A stretch of 64,000 nt of DNA from Nyssa sinensis (Eukaryota; Streptophyta; Magnoliopsida; Cornales; Nyssaceae). The notes below the pieces were generated by a model. That model had not been told where the DNA came from. It saw only the letters and a list, made by a program, of their open reading frames with translations, and did not search any database. A program made the position numbers and the translations under genes. Positions 31,745-43,414 of the stretch are shown one piece after another. The stretch is taken from assembly GCA_008638375.1 (NCBI GenBank), contig CM018048.1:2943940-3007939 (forward strand), read 5' to 3'. How positions within the stretch are numbered: the stretch's first letter is position 1; the number at the start of each line of letters is the position of its first letter.

Positions 31745-33718
31745 ATCCTAAAACTTCAGGCTGTGTAGGATTGATTTCAAAGGATAGGACGTAGAGATTA
31801 TGATAGAATGGGCCTGAAAATATGGTCTGAGCTTCTGAGTGAATATTACCAAGGCTAAGGCTAGTTTTTCAATTTTGGAATATCTTGTCTCGGTATCTAG
31901 AAGTGCCTTGCTAATATAAAAAATAGGCCTTTGAATCCTCTTGTCTTCCTTGACTAATAAAGAACTGATGGCATTTTTTGATACAGCCAAGTATAGGATT
32001 AGTTTTTCTCTCTGTACTGGTTTTGAAAAGAGTTCAGGGGAAGCTAAATATTGCTTAAGTTCCTAGAAAGCTTCTTTGCATTCAGGGGTGCACTCTAGGG
32101 TGTTACTCCTACTCAAGGCTCTAAAGAACGGGAGGCACCGATCCGTAGATTTAAAGATGAATCTATTCAAAACTACTATCTTTTTATTCAAGCCTTGGAT
32201 ATCCTTCTTAGTTTTAGGTGACTCTAGTTCAATCAAAGCTTTGATCTGCGATGGATCTGCCTCAATTCCCCTTCGAGAGACCAAAAAACCCAAGAATTTC
32301 CTTTTGGTGATCTTGAAGGTACACTTTAAGGGGTTCAACTTCATCTTATGTTGTCTCAGGATGTCGAATGTTTGGCTTAAGTGCTGGATGTGGTCACTCT
32401 TTCAAATGATTTTGACTAGCATGTCGTCGATGTAGACCTCCATTGTATTCCCAATTTGGGGGCCAAACATCTTGTTTACCAAACGTTGGTACGTGGCTCC
32501 AACGTTTTTCAGACCGAACGACATCACTCTATAACAATAGAGACCTCGTTCAGATATGAAGGCAGTCTTCTCCTGGTCTAGAGGATACATCTGAATTTGA
32601 TTGTATCCAGAGTAAGCATCCATGAAACTTATGAGCTTGTGTCCTGCGGTGGCGTCAACAAGTTGATCAATCCTGAAAAGAAGAAAGTTGTCCTTGGGAC
32701 AAGCTTTGTTTAGGTCAGTGTAATCAACGCAGACCCTCTACTTGCCGTTCTTCATTTTGGTGAGAACTGTGTCGACAAGCCACTTTGGATAGAATACTTC
32801 CCTTATCATGCCAGCGTTTAATAACCTTTGGACCTCTTCATTGATGATCTTGTGGCATTTAGGGGCGAACGTTCTCCTTTTTTGTCTCACCGGAGGATGG
32901 TCTGGGTCAGTCATTAGCTTATGAGAGATGCGGTTAGGATCTATTCCCTCCATATCTTTTGTCTCCCAAGTAAATACCGACAGATTATGTTTTAGGAATT
33001 TAATAATTTTCTCTTGCTTAGAGGGAGACAGAGTTGAACCAATCTGTAGATACCTTTCCTCCCCTTCTATGCTGATGAGTATTTTATGGGTTCCTTCATT
33101 GGCTTGACCATGTTGTCCCTTCCCTTGGGACTTAATGGCTCGTCAATTTCAGAGGGACACTCCTCTGCCTCACGAAGGTCGGAAGGTGGAGAACTCCTCC
33201 CTTCACGAGGGTACTGTAATTGCTATTTGGAAACTTTTTCCTTTAATGTGAGAGTATGACATTCCCGAGCAATGGGCTGATAGCCCTTGATGGAGAAGAC
33301 TTTCTCATCTGAACATACTTCAAGCATTGATGGATAGTTGAAGTGACTGCTCCCATCTGATGGAGCCAGGGCCTCTCAATGATAACGTTATAGGGGGATT
33401 TAGAGTCCAAGACCATGTATTCAAGGATCAATGTCTTTTGTCCGTCCCCTTCACCCGTTGTGGTCGGGAGGTCTATTTTGTCCAATAGGGTACTGAGATT
33501 CCCATCGAATCTCGCCATTACAGCGGTGGTAGCTCTGATGTCATTGAGGTTGAGCTTTATGCGTTTGAAGGGTTCATATAATAGTACGTTGATGGAGCTT
33601 TCTATATTCACAAGAACCCTTTTGATCTCGAAGTTTGTGATTTTGAGCGAGATGGCAATAGCATTGCTGTGGGGGAAATGTATCACAACAAGGTCCAATC
33701 TTGATCTGAGGTCCCGAC
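31745..33718 (-). pseudogene. Tat-2 protease, RT and RNase H, minus orientation
   Basis: Reading leftwards: protease (33,698-33,243; active site now VLVNIESSINVLLYEPF instead of VDTGSS), a TAG-CAA-TTA stop at 33,225, the EGIDPNRISHKL pre-RT block, RT with FMDAYSGYNQIQM and intact EVYIDDMLVK, and RNase H (LAVSKNAISSLLVKEDKRIQ, FYISKALLDTETRYS) to LKSILHS. Stops include TAG opposite NGKW (about 32,743), TGA near 32,402 and TAG 32,065-32,063, plus at least one frameshift near the protease end. The right end is cut by the Copia insertion. It is clearly inactive and more decayed than Tat-1. Confidence 0.85.
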
Positions 33719-34983
33719 TGTTGGGTTCCTAACCACAGTAGAAACAATTTCAAAAATCTATTTGGATCTTTTTCTTTACATGAATCATAAATCTTGAAAA
33801 GAGGGTTAGAATTACCTTGATCTTGATAATCTTGATTATTGAAAAAGCCTTCTTGAAGAGATTGACGCAATCTTCCTTCTCTTTCTCCTCTAGGTCTTTT
33901 CCTCTTTTCCCTTAGGCAAATCATATTGCAAGAGGGTGGGCTGCCTCTTATTTTTGTCTAGCACAAAAACTTATGATAAACGACTTCCTACATATCATAT
34001 ATCTGGGGCTTAACCTAATTAGGGCAAGAGAAGGGTTCTAGTGGGTCCTACTAAGTTATCTTCCAATTAGTCAATTAAATCTTAATTATCTCATAATTAA
34101 TTTTAATTTACTAATTAATTTCAATTAACTCCATTATATAATTAAAATTGCACTCCAACTTAGTAGAATAGAGTAAACCCATATACACTATACTTTTGCA
34201 GTTGGCCCCTCTACATGGATACTAATAATCAGGGTTCTATATTATACTGTCAAATTAATTCTCTAATTATTTTAAGAACCTAATTCAATAATTATTAATC
34301 ACTTACAATTGGTCATCATTTCAATAAATTATTTATTGATTGGATCCAGATTTCAATGATTAACCCATTGAATTGGCACAATGGTGATATCCATATCTCT
34401 AATATATAGAGTGTAGATTCCATCTTAAGAATATGTGTTCCCACAGTCTAAATAATGACTTCCTAAGATACCGAGGTGTTGATCTAAAAGACCTCACTCA
34501 TTGGTAACTTAAAGTCATCACTATTCAGAACTTGAGTTCACTATCCTCTCAGGATTAAGAGCTTACTACGAATAGTGAATAAGAAACTTATTAAAGGTGA
34601 CAGTTCCAAATAATGCGTTTCTTATAGTGATCTAGTTCAGGATATTCCCAATACACCAATACAATAACCTAAAGTCTACTACTTTGATGGTTAAGATAAA
34701 CCACTTTATCACATAAAGGTTAACTGTATTACAGCTTTACAAATAAGATGTCTAGTCTTATCAATAGCTGCGAACAATTCTAGAATTGTCTATATAAGCA
34801 GTTCATATCTCCTGTGTATAAATCTCATTTACACACATGAATCACTCCTAATGACAATTCAAAGACTAATCATCTCATGATATAAAGAAACATCCAAACA
34901 TATAGTAATATGAAACTCAATAATAAATCAAATCTATTAAATAATAATAAAATGTCTTGGATATGAGGGCACACATTCTAACA
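33719..34983 (-). repeat. 3' LTR of the Copia element
   Basis: On the minus strand it begins TGTTAGAATGTGTGCCC (34,983) and ends ACCCAACA (33,719), 1,265 bp. Open frames inside it are not genes. Confidence 0.85.
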
Positions 34984-35003
34984 AACTCCCACTTGATTCC
35001 CCA
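34984..35003 (-). other. Polypurine tract of the Copia element
   Basis: GGGGAATCAAGTGGGAGTT on the minus strand, immediately before the 3' LTR. Confidence 0.8.
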
Positions 35004-36030
35004 TAACATCTGACACCCGTCCTATCTACATGAAGCTCAAAACTTTTAGAAGGTAAAGCCTTAGTGAAAGGATCTGCAAGATTGTCTGCAGATGCAACCT
35101 TGGTGACGACAATGTCTCTGTACTGAACTATCTCTCTGATGAGATGATACTTGCGCTTTACGTGCTTTCCACCCTTGTAGTTTCTTGGCTCCTTGGATTA
35201 AGCTACAGCTCTACTATTGTTATAATAAAGGACCATAGGAAACTGAGATTGTAGTACCACTCCTAGTTCTGAAAGGAACTTCTTGAGCCAAACTGCTTCC
35301 TTATCTGCTTCAGAGGTAGCTACATATTTTGCTTCAGTGGTTAAGTTAGCAATACACTGTTGCTTGACACTCCTCCAACTGATAGCTCTACCACTAAGAG
35401 TAAAGACATATCTTAAGGTTGACTTTCTAGAGTCCTGATCTGACATAAAGTCAGAATCTGTGTAGCCAACTGGAACTAGATCACCATCTTCGTATCTCAA
35501 CACATAATCTCTAGTCCTTCTCAAGTACTTGAGTATATGTTTCACCACAGTCCAATGATTCGGTCCTGGATTAGATTGATATCTGCTGACCATGTCCACT
35601 GCAAAACAAATATCTGGTCTAGTGCAAAGCATAACATACATAAGGCTTCCTACAACTGAAGCATAAGGAACCGTCTTCATGTGTTCCTCTTCCTCAAGTT
35701 TCTTAGGACACTGATTCTTGGACAGAGGTATTCCATGCCTAAAAGGCAATAAGCCTTTCTTGGAGTTATGCATTGCAAACTTAACAAGAATTCTGTCTAT
35801 ATATGCAGCTTGAGATAATCTTAACATCTTGTTCTTTTGATCTCGCAAAAGTTTAATCCCGATAATGTAATTGGCTTCTCCCAAGTCCTTCATATCAAAT
35901 TGATTCGCTAACCAAACCTTTATCATAGACAACACCCCTACATCATTCGCAATGAGTAATATGTTATCCACATACAAAACTAGGAACACCACCACGCTTC
36001 TTTCACTTTTCTTATACACACAAGGTTCAT
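35004..36030 (-). pseudogene. Copia RT C-terminal part and RNase H
   Basis: Reading on the minus strand: DEPCVYKKSERSVVVFLVLY, then VDNILLIANDVG where Copia RTs have YVDD, so the second catalytic Asp is Asn. DMKDLGEANYIIGIKLLRD, DRILVKFAMHNSKKGLLPF and SLMYVMLCTRPDICFAVDMV follow, then RNase H (YLRRTRDYVLRYEDGDLVPV, GYTDSDFMSDQDSRKS, TEAKYVATSEADKEAVWLK). A TAA at about 35,198 precedes the last conserved block (KALPSKSFELH). Upstream about 80-100 residues of RT are deleted at 36,030. Confidence 0.88.
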
Positions 36031-36677
36031 CCGGTTGACTTAAGCATAGCAACTGGTAAAAAAGTATCCTTATAATCGATACCCTCTTTTTGAGCAAATT
36101 CTTTGACCACCAGTCTAGCTTTAAAAGTCTCAACTAATCCATCATGTCCTCTCTTTCTCTTGTAGATCCATTTACAACCAATTGGTTTAATATTGGTAGG
36201 TGGTTCCACAAGTTTCGAAACCTTATTAGAATACATAGATTCCATCTCAGCTTTCATAGCATTTTGCCAAATTCCCGAATCTTTATTAGAGATTACCTTA
36301 TCGTAGCTGCTGGGATCTAAAATATGTTCATCTAAGATAGACTCTTCTAAGAACATGTACCTATCAGATGACCCGACAGTTCTCCCACTACGACGTGGCT
36401 CTGATGTAATAGAAGATGTTGGAATAGAGGCATCTAGTCCATGATTATCATTTACTTGAGGGATAGAAGAAGCATATAATGTTTCTTCTAAAGTGATCTT
36501 ACTCTTGGGCTTTTGATCCATAATATAATCATTCTCCAAAAAGATAACATTCGTGCTAACGAATACCTTCTGCTCATTGAGATTATAAAAGAGCCAGCCT
36601 TTTGTCCCCTTAGGATAGCCAATGAAATAACTCAATTCTAATCTTGGTTCCAACTTGCTAGTATTTCCTTTCAGCAC
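36030..36677 (-). pseudogene. Copia integrase C-terminal linker and RT N-terminus
   Basis: Contains SYFIGYPKGTKGWLFYNLNE and KVFVSTNVIFLENDYI of the integrase C-terminal region, a linker with PRRSGRTVGSSDRYMFL, and the RT start (WQNAMKAEMESMYSNKVSKL, IGCKWIYKRKRG, FKARLVVKEFAQKEGIDYKD, PVAMLKS). The join to DEPCVYKK just after LKS marks an internal deletion that removes the finger/palm start of RT. Confidence 0.87.
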
Positions 36678-37201
36678 ATAGGCTGGACACCCCTAAATTC
36701 GGTAGTGGTTTAGACTTGGCCTGAGCCCAGTCCAATGCTCTACTGGAATCTTAAGAGCAGACTTAGTTGAAACTGAGTTCAGAATATATACCACTGTCTC
36801 CAACGCATACCCCCAAAGGAACATAGGCAAATCAGAATAACTCATCATTGACCTTACCATATCTAAAAGTGTCTTGTTTTCCTCTCTGCTACACCATTTT
36901 GCTGAGGCATGTCAGGTGCAGACAACTAGGATAAAATCTCATTATCCAACAAATGTTGACTGAAGTCACTAGAGAGATATTCCCCACCTCGATTAGATCG
37001 AAGTGATTTTATGCTCCTATCTAATTGCTTTTCCACTTCTGTCAGAAACTCTTTGAACTTTTCAAAGGCTTCTGACTTGTGGTGCAATAGATAGATATAA
37101 CCATATCTAGAGTAATTATCAGTAAAGGTGATGAAATACTCACAACCCCCTCTAGCCCTAATATTTAAGGGTCCACACACATCAGTATGGATTAACTCCA
37201 A
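36678..37201 (-). pseudogene. Copia integrase core
   Basis: MELIHTDVCGPLNIRARGGC and YFITFTDNYSRYGYIYLLHH (first Asp and core), KSLRSNRGGEYLSSDFSQ (second Asp is Asn, SNRGGEY for SDRGGEY), then a stop and [14 protein letters not shown] (catalytic Glu) in the same neighbourhood. Several stops and frameshifts lie between 36,690 and 36,930. Confidence 0.82.
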
Positions 37202-38007
37202 TACTTATTTGGCCTGTTTCCCTTTAAAGCAAATGGTTTTCTGGTCATCTTTCCCTCCAAACAGGATATACAGACTAGTAATGGTTCAACAACCAAGGAA
37301 GACAAAGTACCTTCCTTTACCAGTCTATAAATCTTATCCAAATTAAAATGACCTAGCCTCAAGTGGCAAAGATAAGTTGAATTAGTAGAAGAAACTTTTC
37401 TTTTAAGTGATAAAGTTTGTGATGGTTCATTCTTTTCGGTGTCATGTATCTCATACATCTTAGGAGTAATCAAATAAAGACTATTAACTGTTATGCCAGA
37501 ACATATAAAAGAATCACTATGTTTAATAACAACATTTGAATTAAAATAAATTGAATAACCTTGTTTTATTAAACTTGAAACTGATAATAAGTTTCTTATA
37601 GTGCCAGACACATATAAGAAATCATAAAGTACTAATGTCTTATTTGAAGAAAAACATAAACTAACTACTCCTACTGACATCGCAACAACTTTTTCTTTTG
37701 TTCCCAAGTGTAAGATAATCTCTCCGTCACTTAGCCGCTTGGTTTCCCGAAACCCTTGCAACGAATTACAGATGTGATTAGTTGCACCGGAGTCTACACA
37801 CCAGGAATCTGAAGTACCCGCTATATAGCTTACTTCAATAACAAGTGATTGGATTATACCTGTGTTCTTTTTCTTGGCTAGATAATTTGAACAGTTTCTC
37901 TTCCAATGCCACATGACTTTGAAGTGGAAACACTTTCCTTTGGGCTTAGTGGCTACCCTTGTGGTTGCCCCTTTCTTCCCTTTTCTAACACCCCATTTAG
38001 GACCCAT
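37192..38007 (-). pseudogene. Copia gag end, protease and GAG-pre-integrase domain
   Basis: A basic stretch KPKGKCFHFKVMWHWKRNCS is a zinc knuckle whose second Cys is Phe. The protease active site DSWCVDSGATNHICNSLQGF follows, then the spacer, and the GAG-pre-integrase block with STYLCHLRLGHFNLDKIYRL, CISCLEGKMTRKPFALKG. 271 codons are open. Confidence 0.88.
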
Positions 38008-38099
38008 ATTTCCGTTGGAGTTTTTGGGGTTCTGTTTCTTCTTCTACTTGCCTTTGTCTTTGGGCTTGGGCATAAAAGAAGAACTCTCAGCCATATGAG

Positions 38100-38575
38100 C
38101 ACTAGGATGGCTTTTGATAATACCCTTCCGTTGCTTGTAAAGAGCTCAGAAGCTCAGCCAAAGTCAAATTCATTTTGTTCATGTTATAGTTGGACTTAAA
38201 TTGATTTAAAGATTCAGGTAGCTACTTAAGGATAATATCAACTTGGGACTCACCATCAATGTCAGCCTCTAGAACTTCCAGCACATTTAAAAAGTCAATC
38301 ATTTTTAAAACATGGTCTCTTACTGGAGTTCCTTCTGCCATCTTAGTGTTCATGAGTGCTCTCATGGCAGTCTGCCTAGCAAGGACACCCCTGAATCCCC
38401 AAACATCTCCTTTAAGTTAAGGATCATATCCCTAGTTGTTAGGAAACTCTGATGCTGATGTTGTAAAACACTTGACATCGAAGCTAAGGTATAGCAAAGT
38501 GTCATCTCATCAGCCTTGACCCACTTAGAATAGCGGTCAATATCCTCTTGAGGGAGCATAAGCTCCTGGAAGGTC
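38100..38575 (-). pseudogene. Copia gag remnant
   Basis: MLPQEDIDRYSKWVKADEMT, CYTLASMSSVLQHQHQSF and TTRDMILNLKEMFGDSGVS (38,559-38,362) are a Copia gag piece. Downstream, a shifted frame keeps VRDHVLKMIDFLNVLEV-like and NFNMNKMNLTLAELL-like residues. The gag N-terminus is missing. Confidence 0.7.
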
Positions 38576-40050
38576 TAGGATATCCACAGTAATCACACAT
38601 TTGTACCCGTTTTACAGTAAGGACAATGTCCAAATTTCGTTCCTAGTCCACATAGTTAGGTCCAGTTAACTTATTTTCTTTCAGAATGATAGCAAGTGGG
38701 TTACATCTGAGAATCATATATATTAGCACATACATTAGCATGAATGTAAATTAACACTAAAATAACTTTTGCTCTTATGAATGCATAGTGGTATCCTCAA
38801 GTTACTATTCAATGAATGCATTGGAACTTAACCTTATAAACAACACACTCTGTGGGGATGACAATGTCATTCATATGATTAGGAGGACCATCATATCCTA
38901 TATGATCTCACTATCTAGACATCTCATGTCAAATGAAACATATTTTTCAGTATCATTTGGTCTTCAAAAGACAATGATAGACTCCAGTGGGGAGAATATC
39001 ATTCCCTTTTGATCAAGTGTATACCATCATCTCAAATAAAAAGACAATCTTTGCAAGTAGTATCCCCGTAGGGAGATCGCTCTTACCCCGTCTCTTTCTA
39101 TTCTATCCTAAGATGGTCCATACTTGTAACCAACTAGATAGTCACCCTCTATGGGTAGGCCACTCGAAGATGGCTCAAGGCACTTATTTTTGTCTTACTA
39201 TGGGTCGATGATGGAAGACTGTGGGAGCTTTCTTAACGCATCCCTCTCCTACTTGTTTTTATAAACTGAGAATCTTTATTATACAATACATGCATAATTA
39301 TATTAACCTATTTATGGATCAATATTAATCATGTGATTTTATGAAAATAAATATGCAAGCATAAAATTAAAATTATCTCTCATGGTAAACTAAAATTCTT
39401 AACAGCAGGCTCTGTACTTCCATTGGTCTTCTTGATGGCTCCCATCCTCTAGCTCTTTCTTCAGGAATAAAATAAATACATGAAGAACCTATACCCACAT
39501 ATGTGAGCTTGCATTTAATCTAAAATTAAAAATTAATAGGCTAGGGAAACCAATGGAGCTTGCCCATTCCGGGAAAAAATTTTCAAGTCCATTGCCCTTT
39601 ACAATTGCCTCAAAACCAATTAAATTAAATACATCACCTAATAGGTCAGCCATGAGAGATACAATGTCATCCATCACATGCATGAATCATTCAAATGTGA
39701 TGAATAAAATTTAATAAGCATATTACATATGTGAAAAATCATATACATCACCCATGTATATTTTAGAGTGTACTAAGATTTCATCCTTGTATCCAAGTAC
39801 CCTTTTAGGTCAAGTCTCACTCAACCTATATTTTATATAATTTTAAATTTAACATATTTTGATATCAAATATCCATGAGTATCATATACCCATAATATAA
39901 AAATATAAATATATAAAATAAAATTTAAGCCCATTAATTTTACCCAAAAAATTTAGTAAAATTAATTTTTAATCAATATGAATATCCAATACCCATGAAC
40001 TAAAATATTTAATTTTTCAAAAATATATAATATAATATAATATCAAATAT

Positions 40051-40083
<33 letters not shown>

Positions 40084-40805
40084 TACATATTACCATGCGC
40101 AACCATGGGTATCAAATACCCAAGAGAAAAAACAAACTTGATATTATCAATCAATTGATATTTTTTTTATTTACTTTGTTGTTAACCCAGACTAAAAGTC
40201 CATGGGTTTGTTTCAATCTCTCTTTCTTTTTTCCCTTCTAACCTTCACACTTACTCCTATAAAACCCTGATTTTCGAATCAATGGCAAAACACTCGAGAT
40301 CGAATGATTCAACGGATGAATCACTAGTCCAGCTGTTCAAGTTCGTCGGAGGAAGATCAGATCAGTGATGAAGAAGACAAGGAAGAGCTCGAGGCCGTTG
40401 CAAGAATTGCTGGTTTGGATGCCGACGATAAGTCGGCAGTCAGACAATGCCGCCACCAATGATATATATAAAGAAATTTCCATGGGTAGCCAGTACCCAT
40501 GTACGGAGGTTGCTCATGATAGTTTCTAAGATTAATTATTATTTTTTTTTATTAATGCACACTGCTGGTATCTTATACCAACAATTCTTCAACCATAATC
40601 CCATTACTTGGTGAGATCATAATAAAAATTAAATTATTTAATTAATCCATCTCTATAGGGTATCAAACAAGGATTAAATTTTTGTATCAACAGATTGTAC
40701 TTACAAAATCTCATTCTAAAATAACCATTTATTTTAATTGGGATCCATGAATAGGTTTAGAACAAGTAAATATAACCTTCAAAATTGATGGATTCATATA
40801 AAGTT
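38576..40805 (-). other. Copia 5' leader region, no gene seen
   Basis: About 2.2 kb between primer site and gag remnant. AT-rich, with a TA tract at about 40,057-40,083 and no recognised coding motif. A long leader, or an extra unrecognised insertion, is possible. Confidence 0.5.
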
Positions 40806-40817
40806 GCTCTAATACCA
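40806..40817 (-). other. Primer-binding site of the Copia element
   Basis: TGGTATTAGAGC on the minus strand, one base different from TGGTATCAGAGC, the complement of initiator-Met tRNA, just after the LTR end. Confidence 0.85.
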
Positions 40818-40819
40818 AT

Positions 40820-40990
40820 TGTTGGGTTCATAACCACAGTAGAAGAGATTTCAAAAATCTATTTGAATCTTTTTCTTTACATGAATCATACAATCTTGAA
40901 AAGAGGGTTAGAATTATCTTGATCTTGATAATCTTGGTTGTTGAAGAAACATTCTTGAAGAGATTGACGTAATCTTCCTTCTTTTTCTCG
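40820..40990 (-). repeat. Truncated 5' LTR of the Copia element
   Basis: 170 bp match the end of the 3' LTR (33,719 onward). Similarity stops at about 40,990, where Tat-2 gag begins. Confidence 0.88.
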
Positions 40991-42496
40991 GTGTCGGGAT
41001 TGCTCTTTAGTGGCTCTGGCCACTTCAAGTTCTCATGGGTTTGGATTTGTTGGCAGTATATGAGTGAGGGAGGCATTCAGAGGGGTGAAAGTTTCGTACC
41101 TTTGAGAATTAGGATTGTTCTGGGTTCTAGATGCCGCTCTCTTGTTAGGCTCTTGATCCTCTTCCTGTTAATGTTGGTATCCCTCTTCTGAACATGCTCA
41201 TCCTTCTGAACTTGTTCTTTCGCCTTTCAGAAAGATATTTTCGTATCTTCAAGATTAATGTACTTTCGTGCTCGTTCTATGAGTGCCGCCATGTTTACAA
41301 GAGGACTCTTGGTCAAGGAATCTTAAAAGTGTCCTAGGCCCAAGGCTAGAGGTAAGAGCTGCCACTAGAAAGCTTGGGCTGTAATCGGTTATTTCTGTGA
41401 GCTCAGTATTAAAAAGAGCAATGTACTCCCAAAGTGATTCTCCCTTTACTTGCTTCACAGTTAACAGAAATTCTGACCATTTTCTTAACTTCCTGTTGGT
41501 CAAGAATCGATCGAGAAATTGCCTTCTGAGCTCATAGAAATTGTTGATCGTTTCTTGGGGGAGATTGTGGAACCATTTCAGAGCCGTACCTTTGAGGCTT
41601 GTCATGAAAGTTCGGCACATGAAGGCATCAATAGTCCCGTGTAGAGCCATTGTATGCTGGTAGTTAGATAGATGGTCCCTAGGGTCTTCAGACCGGTCAT
41701 AGAGGGTGAACTTTAGAACAAAAAACTTCTTTGGACGCTCTTCTATCATCATAGTAGAGGTAAATGATGTGGAGAACCTTCGAGCAACTTTTCCAATTCA
41801 TTTTGCTCTAGAGAGGGCGTGGAGCCTTTTAGTAAAGATGGCCTGCTCTTGGGAATCTGTTATTTCTTCTGCCCTTTAAGGAACTCTAGGGCAGGACTGG
41901 TTATGGATTGAGGACCTACTATTGATCGTGTCCTGCACCTTCAAACCCTCGATTCGAGGAATGAGTTTGTCCAGTGTTAGCAGGAGGATGTTGCCCTCCC
42001 GAGACTAGGGAGGCCAGTGCCTCTAGAGGCTGGAACTCATGTGGAGTTGGATCGGCTCCTGAAGTTACGGAAGTAAGGATCTTCGTTCTGCTTTGGTAAT
42101 GGACAGTTGGGTGAATAGTAGGCATCCCTCTTTCTACAGTTGTTGACTTATGAGGATCAGCCCCCATGTGAGTGGTACATATGGGAGTGTATCGGCTGCA
42201 TGTTGGGTATCTCCTCGTTGGGAGATCCTCCACCCATGGTGGTGACAAGAGGCTGAGTTCCTCCATGAACAACGTTGGTAGGAAAAGGATGAGGGATATT
42301 ACCCCGCTGATTCTGGGCCAACGAAGCTAGAGCTTGTGACATGACAACGAGTAGTTCTTACATCTGATCAGATTGTTGTTGAATCCGATCAAGCTAGCTA
42401 TTGCAAGTGATTAGGGTGTTTGCCCCCTTCCTCTCCCAGCAAGAAGCTAATTTCGGGGGTTTTGAGAATTCTTTCTAGGACGAAGATTGGGAGCCA
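40991..42496 (-). pseudogene. gag: Tat-2 gag, minus orientation
   Basis: The ATG at 42,496 is followed by MAPN and a run of diverged linker with GADPTPHEFQPLEALASL. The capsid domain at 41,752-41,255 is well preserved (EERPKKFFVLKFTLYDRSED, HTMALHGTIDAFMCRTFMTS, KWFHNLPQETINNFYELRRQ, FNTELTEITDYSPSFLVAAL). The piece ends with ENLKWPEPLKSNPD near 40,990, next to the truncated Copia LTR. It shows glutamine at the position of the first Tat-1 stop. Confidence 0.85.
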
Positions 42497-42568
42497 TTGT
42501 GTTTTTAGAAGTAAAAGACAGAGGATTTGTTGACTTTTGAACAGAAGGTTAGCAAGAACAATTGTCAT

Positions 42569-42586
42569 TCTCACAGATAGCGCCAA
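42569..42586 (-). other. Tat-2 primer-binding site, minus orientation
   Basis: TTTGGCGCTATCTGTGAGAA-like sequence on the minus strand, directly after the LTR end AGCATCA. One or two changes from the Tat-1 site. Confidence 0.75.
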
Positions 42587-42588
42587 AC

Positions 42589-43167
42589 TGATGCTACTCT
42601 TTTTTACCAGAGGGGCTTCCCGTCCTTCAATGCCTGTCAAGAATTTGAGATTAGAGGGTCACCGGGTAAGCTCCGGTGGTAGCTGCTCCGATGGTAGCTG
42701 CTCCGATGATAAATTTAGTAAATTAAAAAGACTGTAATTGAAAGAAACAAATTGAACATAAACTAAAAGCGTACCTTATGACCTTATTTATAAGCTGTAG
42801 ATCTCCTAAGTTGAATAGGATTTGAAACCATAAAAGTAGAGATTTGAAGATATCCGGAGATGGCAGTTGTCATATTGAACTATGTTTCCTTATTCTAAGT
42901 TTGGTAGGATATGGAAGGCGGTTATCAATTCGAAACCCATTCTTGTAGATACTTTACCATTCTTATCATAAGGTCTGTGATGAGCAGATCAACACCCCAT
43001 ATGTTCTGGAGTCGGGGTTGGAAGTTTTGCACCATTCTAAACAAAATACCTCTGAACCTCATACGTCTCACTGAACTGGATAGTAAAGTCTTTCTTGGTC
43101 TGTACTTGGAAGAGCTCTATACATACACGTGTCATGTTTGAATTGATCTGTCACTTTATGGCCCATC
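42589..43167 (-). repeat. Tat-2 LTR, minus orientation
   Basis: About 579 bp, the inverted counterpart of the LTR at 30,574-31,380 without the 238-bp duplication. Its outer end (CTTTATGGCCCATCC on the plus strand, expected TTTATGGTTCATCA) abuts RNase H sequence of a plus-oriented Tat-2 copy. Confidence 0.82.
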
Positions 43168-43414
43168 CCCTGAATGCAAAGAAGCTTTTTAGGAACTTAA
43201 GCAATATTTAGTTTCTCTTGAACTCCTTTCAAAACCAGTATAGGGAGAAAAAATACTCCTATACTTGGCTGTATCAGAAAATGCCATCAGCTTTGCATTA
43301 GTCAGGGAGGACAAGGGGATTCAAAGGCCTGTCTTTTACGTTAGCAAGACGCTTCTGGATACCGAGACAAGATATTCTGAAATTGAAAAACTAGCCTTAG
43401 TCTTAGTAATATCC
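43165..43414 (+). pseudogene. Tat-2 RNase H fragment, plus orientation, left of the CACTA element
   Basis: PECKEAF-stop-ELKQYL, LELLSKPV-stop-GEKILLYLAVSENAI, LVREDKGIQRPVFYVSKTLL, DTETRYSEIEKLALVLVIS. Both stops are TAG (43,190 and 43,241). The minus-oriented copy has TAG at the first position too and CAG at the second. The coding sequence continues after the CACTA element at 47,941. Confidence 0.85.

Larger units (their letters stand above)
33719..40990 (-). mobile_element. Copia-type LTR retrotransposon inserted in Tat-2, minus orientation
   Basis: The 3' LTR (33,719-34,983) is full length. The 5' LTR keeps only its last 170 bp (40,820-40,990). Order along the minus strand is gag, protease, integrase, RT, RNase H, which is Copia. 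The primer site matches initiator-Met tRNA with one change. The deletion that removed most of the 5' LTR also removed about 400 bp of the Tat-2 gag/protease junction, so no target duplication can be read on that side. LTR remnants differ by about 8% by eye, so it is older than Tat-1. Confidence 0.9.
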
